A stretch of 6,410 bases of DNA from positions 1 through 6,410 of the forward strand of contig DATHBB010000056.1 in assembly GCA_035296385.1 (NCBI GenBank), given 5' to 3'. The notes beneath the pieces are model-generated. The model was not told the origin of the DNA. It did not search any database and saw only the letters and a list, made by a program, of their open reading frames with translations. This document shows positions 1 to 6,410 of this stretch, piece by piece. Position numbers and translations under genes: made by a program. Source of the DNA: JAIVJZ01 sp035296385 (GTDB lineage: Bacteria; Acidobacteriota; Blastocatellia; Pyrinomonadales; Pyrinomonadaceae). How positions within the stretch are numbered: the stretch's first letter is position 1; each line of letters opens with the position of its first letter.

Positions 1-39
1 TTGATCATCATCATCCTCGTGCTGTTGAAGCGTATCTGA
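1..39 (+). CDS. 3' end of an unidentified gene; C-terminal membrane segment (partial)
   Basis: The first frame is open from the window edge to a TGA at 37-39. It encodes twelve residues, LIIIILVLLKRI, a run of bulky hydrophobic residues ending in a Lys-Arg pair. That looks like the end of a C-terminal transmembrane helix with a positively charged cytoplasmic tail. The gene body lies outside the window, so no function can be given. The frame +3 alternative is also open (stop near 99) but reads through the heptamer repeats and is His/Arg-rich, so it looks less gene-like. The call rests only on hydrophobicity and on the stop falling just before the repeat region, and is moderately uncertain. Confidence 0.45.
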   Translation: MIIIILVLLKRI

Positions 40-43
40 AAGG

Positions 44-127
44 TAGTTTCAGGTTTCAGGTTTCAGGTTTCAGAAATTTGCCGAGGCTGTTTTGGACTTG
101 AAACTTTCAACCTGAAACCTGAAACTA
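44..127. repeat. GTTTCAG heptamer array with long inverted repeat
   Basis: Four perfect tandem copies of GTTTCAG run from 46 to 73. Two copies of the complement (CTGAAAC) lie at 112-118 and 119-125, with a degenerate copy, CTTGAAAC, at 97-104. The outer parts form a perfect 19-bp inverted repeat: TAGTTTCAGGTTTCAGGTT at 44-62 pairs with 109-127, leaving a 46-nt spacer. The element fills almost all of the gap between the upstream stop (39) and the start codon at 133. It could be a dispersed intergenic repeat, a non-autonomous mobile element remnant, or an RNA hairpin affecting translation. It lacks the GC-rich stem and T-tract of an intrinsic terminator. The repeat structure is directly visible; its role is unknown. 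Confidence 0.85.
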
Positions 128-132
128 TCCGC

Positions 133-1008
133 ATGGCCTCAGCCGCACAACGCCTGTCGGAGAACGTCGCGGGCGATTTCTACGTGGACGCAACCTGCAT
201 TGATTGCGACGCGTGCCGCCAGATCGCGCCCGCGACATTTCGCGACTACGGCGAACAGTCAATCGTCTATCAACAGCCCGGGACAGCGGACGAGACGCAC
301 CGCGCGCTGATGGCGCTCGTCGCCTGCCCGACCGCCTCCATCGGCACGCTCTCGCATCACGACGTGCGCGCCGCCATAGACGCTTACCCCGCGCCCGTTT
401 CAGAAAACGTCTATTTCTGCGGCTTCACCTCCGAGGCGAGCTTCGGCGCGTGGAGTTATTTGATCGTGCGACCGGAAGAGGCGGGCGGGAACGTCCTCGT
501 CGATTCGCCGCGCTTCGCCTCGCAACTCGTCAAACGCATCGTGGCGCTCGGCGGCGTACGCCAAATGTTTCTCACGCACTCGGACGACATCGCCGACCAC
601 GAGAAATTCGCCGCGCGCTTCAATTGCACGCGCATCATGCACGCGGCTGACGGCGCGCGCCGTCGTGGGATAGAGCACGTCGTAGAGGGCGACGGTGAAG
701 TCGCGCTGGACGCGGAACTTCGCCTCATCCCCGTGCCCGGCCACACTCGCGGCCACATGCTTTTGCTCTACCGCGACAAGTATCTCTTCACGGGCGATCA
801 CCTCGCCTGGTCGCCCGCGCGCGAGACGCTGACGGCCTTTCGCAGCGTCGCATGGTATTCGTGGGAGGAGCAGACGCGTTCGATGGAGAAACTGCTGGAT
901 AAGCGTTTCGAGTGGGTGCTGCCCGGTCACGGGCGCATACATTCGGACACAGCCGAAGGGATGCAGAGTCACCTCAGACGCTGCATCGAATGGATGAAAA
1001 CTAAATAG
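133..1008 (+). CDS. Ferredoxin [4Fe-4S] / metallo-beta-lactamase-fold fusion protein
   Basis: This 291-residue protein joins two modules. Residues ~15-71 resemble a small ferredoxin: C22, C25 and C28 in a CxxCxxC motif (CIDCDAC), and C65 followed by Pro, enough to ligate one [4Fe-4S] cluster. Residues ~90-290 form a metallo-beta-lactamase-fold domain. Its metal motifs are THSDDIADH (H149, D151, D155, H156), PGHTRGH (H204), TGDH (D222) and LPGHG (H266). The first motif differs from canonical HxHxDH: Asp replaces the second His and the DH pair is displaced by two residues. No signal peptide or membrane segment is visible, so it is probably cytosolic. Proteins of this architecture occur in bacteria and plastids, but the substrate is not established, so hydrolase is a fold-level call. 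ATG at 133 is the only plausible start: the frame is open upstream to a TGA at 37-39 without another ATG or GTG. No Shine-Dalgarno is evident before it. The TAG stop lies inside the downstream hairpin. Confidence 0.9.
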   Translation: MASAAQRLSENVAGDFYVDATCIDCDACRQIAPATFRDYGEQSIVYQQPGTADETHRALMALVACPTASIGTLSHHDVRAAIDAYPAPVSENVYFCGFTSEASFGAWSYLIVRPEEAGGNVLVDSPRFASQLVKRIVALGGVRQMFLTHSDDIADHEKFAARFNCTRIMHAADGARRRGIEHVVEGDGEVALDAELRLIPVPGHTRGHMLLLYRDKYLFTGDHLAWSPARETLTAFRSVAWYSWEEQTRSMEKLLDKRFEWVLPGHGRIHSDTAEGMQSHLRRCIEWMKTK

Positions 1009-1042
1009 CCCGCCTTGATCGTTATAAATCAAGGCGGACTAT
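1005..1042. terminator. Bidirectional hairpin terminator between convergent genes
   Basis: A perfect 10-bp stem, CCGCCTTGAT (1010-1019) with ATCAAGGCGG (1028-1037), encloses an 8-nt loop. After one mismatch (1009/1038), four more pairs (1005-1008 with 1039-1042) extend it. It sits between the stop of the + strand ferredoxin/MBL gene (1008, within the stem) and the stop of the - strand cytochrome gene (1069). Read on the - strand it is followed by a moderately T-rich stretch (TTTAGTTTT), so it best fits an intrinsic terminator for the cytochrome transcript. On the + strand the following tract is weaker (GAGTTTCTACTTCTTC). Confidence 0.75.
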
Positions 1043-1068
1043 CGAGTTTCTACTTCTTCGACGTTCGG

Positions 1069-5283
<4,215 letters not shown>

Positions 5284-5290
5284 TCTAGAG

Positions 5291-5295
5291 TCTCC
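5291..5295 (-). promoter_or_regulatory. Shine-Dalgarno of the cytochrome gene
   Basis: On the - strand GGAGA lies 7 nt upstream of the ATG at 5283-5281. This is good spacing and supports the chosen start. It falls in the 47-nt gap after the barrel gene's stop. No convincing promoter or terminator is visible in that gap, which fits co-transcription with the barrel gene. Confidence 0.75.
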
Positions 5296-5330
5296 GTCTC
5301 ACGATGACTGTCTATGAAAAATATTCGATC

Positions 5331-6410
5331 TTAGAAAATGAACTTCACTTGCGCGAACAGGGAGAACAAAGGCTTGCTCGGATCGATGATCGTCCCGTCC
5401 GTCGTGCAATAGTCGGCCACGTTGGGCGGGCAGTTGCGCGTCGCGTCCGTGTAGATGTCGCGGAAACCGCGACCGGGCACGAGCGTGGACGCGCCGAAAG
5501 TCATCGTGATGTTGTTGATGAGAAGCGGACGGTAGGCGACGCCGAGGCTATAGTCCTGCCCGATTCCGTGGCGGATGTTCGGCTGGAAGAGAATCTGTTT
5601 GAGCGGCTCGGTGCGGTGGAAGCGCAAATAGTTGGCGTTGAAGATGGCCTTGATGCGCTGCGTCACTTCCACGTCCGCGCCGACGTTGAAAATGAAGATG
5701 CCGGGGTTGACGAAGTTCGCCTGCCCCTGCGTCTTGCTGCTGCGCAGGGAGGGCAAAAGGCTGTTCGGCTCGACGAGCGAAACGCCCGTCTGCGTCAAAC
5801 GAACAGCCGAACGATTCCAGAAAGAGAACTGGCCGCCGACGAAATTCGGATCGTCGAAGATGGCGTCGAAGCCCGTGGCCTGCGAGTCGGTCGGATTCTT
5901 GTCGCCCTGCGCGAAGAAGGCTGAGGACTTGAAGCGGACGAAATCTTTATCGTAGCTGAGTTCGAGCGCGGCCATCTGGCTGCGTATGTTGACGGGGCGA
6001 CCGGCAATCGGGTTGTGCGTGTCGCGCCCGAGCGCGAGATAATAGGCGTGCGAGAGGTTGAAACGTCCGAGCAGGCCGTTGCCGAGGTGGCCGTCGCCGG
6101 AGAATCCGATGTAGCCGACCTTGACGCCGTGCGGCCTCACGTCGCCGACGAGCGCGGGGCGCACCTGGAAGCCGTTGCGGTCAAATTTGCGCGAGGGGCG
6201 GTCGTCGTTGAAAAGGAAACTGAGTTGCGCCGTGTAGCCCTTGCGTAGGAAATCCTGCCGGAAGAAGTTGGCGATGTAGACGTTCTGGTGGCGCGTGTCG
6301 AAGCGGTTGAGGCCGCTGTTGGTATCTTTTTCGAGTTGCGAGAAGTAGGCGACGTTGAACTGCGACTTGTTGTTGTCGAAGCCGCCGAAGAGGCGCGCGC
6401 CGAGGTTGTT
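5331..6410 (-). CDS. Outer-membrane beta-barrel (porin-like) protein, 3' part, 5' end outside window
   Basis: The frame is open from the window edge to the TAA at 5333-5331, giving 359 residues. It is built of alternating aromatic/polar strands separated by Asn/Asp/Gly-rich turns, for example NVYIANFFRQDF, YTAQLSFLFNDD, VKVGYIGFSGDG, MAALELSYDKDFVRFKSSAF, IFIFNVGADVEVTQRIKAIF and YSLGVAYRPLLINNITMTFG. It ends in FSLFAQVKFIF, a terminal strand with a C-terminal Phe, the usual assembly signal of outer-membrane barrels. Two cysteines 8 residues apart (NCPPNVADYC) lie near the last turn and could form a loop disulfide; there is no heme motif in the visible part. A GTG at 6164 is an internal Val and not the start, because barrel-like strands continue upstream of it. 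Being just upstream of and co-directional with the decaheme gene, it may form an outer-membrane conduit or export partner. The specific family (porin, alginate-export-like, MtrB-like) could not be fixed. Confidence 0.8.
   Translation of the reverse strand, partial: NNLGARLFGGFDNNKSQFNVAYFSQLEKDTNSGLNRFDTRHQNVYIANFFRQDFLRKGYTAQLSFLFNDDRPSRKFDRNGFQVRPALVGDVRPHGVKVGYIGFSGDGHLGNGLLGRFNLSHAYYLALGRDTHNPIAGRPVNIRSQMAALELSYDKDFVRFKSSAFFAQGDKNPTDSQATGFDAIFDDPNFVGGQFSFWNRSAVRLTQTGVSLVEPNSLLPSLRSSKTQGQANFVNPGIFIFNVGADVEVTQRIKAIFNANYLRFHRTEPLKQILFQPNIRHGIGQDYSLGVAYRPLLINNITMTFGASTLVPGRGFRDIYTDATRNCPPNVADYCTTDGTIIDPSKPLFSLFAQVKFIF

Noticed and set aside
44..127. CRISPR array or intrinsic terminator
   Set aside because: The heptamers are directly tandem without spacers, which excludes CRISPR. 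The stem is AT-rich with a 46-nt loop and no T-tract, which argues against an intrinsic terminator.
91..127. Sigma-70-like promoter before the ferredoxin/MBL gene (TTGGAC or TTGAAA as -35)
   Set aside because: No acceptable -10 hexamer lies 16-18 nt downstream of either; the sequence there is part of the repeat.
400..1032. 210-residue open frame on the - strand opposite the ferredoxin/MBL gene
   Set aside because: It is antisense to a clear ferredoxin-MBL coding frame, runs through the terminator hairpin, and its translation shows no recognisable motif.
5304..5924. 206-residue open frame on the + strand opposite the barrel gene
   Set aside because: It is rich in Arg, Val, Glu and Asp with no domain signal. 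The opposite strand encodes a convincing beta-barrel ending in KFIF.
5331..6164. Barrel gene starting at the GTG at 6164
   Set aside because: The frame stays open to the window edge and the upstream 82 codons encode further barrel-like strands, so the GTG is an internal Val.

Overview
The window is GC-rich Gram-negative-type bacterial DNA with tightly packed genes. It holds four genes or gene parts. On the + strand are the last codons of an unidentified gene (1-39) and a complete ferredoxin/metallo-beta-lactamase-fold fusion (133-1008). On the - strand are the 3' part of an outer-membrane beta-barrel gene (6410 down to 5331, 5' end outside the window) and, 47 nt downstream of it, a very long multiheme cytochrome c gene (5283 down to 1069). 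The two groups converge on a hairpin at 1005-1042 that can serve as a terminator for both strands.

The central gene encodes a 1404-residue envelope protein. It has an N-terminal hydrophobic segment, a Ser/Ala/Gln-rich linker, ten CxxCH c-type heme sites (residues 88-875), a C-terminal beta-propeller of about seven LVIVD-like blades (residues ~895-1250), and a C-terminal Gly-rich hydrophobic stretch followed by an arginine-rich tail. All 20 cysteines belong to heme motifs. The co-directional barrel upstream ends in aromatic-terminated beta-strands (final residues KFIF), as expected for an outer-membrane barrel. Together they suggest an envelope electron-transfer unit, possibly a porin-cytochrome type conduit for extracellular electron transfer. 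The electron donor and acceptor cannot be read from this window.

The convergent + strand gene joins an N-terminal ferredoxin-like [4Fe-4S] module to a metallo-beta-lactamase-fold domain with a variant first metal motif (HSDDIADH). It is probably a cytosolic redox or hydrolase protein. No functional link to the cytochrome can be shown beyond adjacency.

Upstream of that gene, 44-127 contains an array of GTTTCAG heptamers and a 19-bp perfect inverted repeat that reaches to within 5 nt of the start codon. Taxonomy is uncertain. The combination of a GC-rich genome, short intergenic heptamer repeats, and giant heme/LVIVD proteins next to barrels would fit an environmental Acidobacteriota-like bacterium, but this is an impression rather than a demonstration. 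All intergenic gaps are under 100 bp (40-132, 1009-1068, 5284-5330), and no RNA gene, CRISPR array or insertion sequence was seen.
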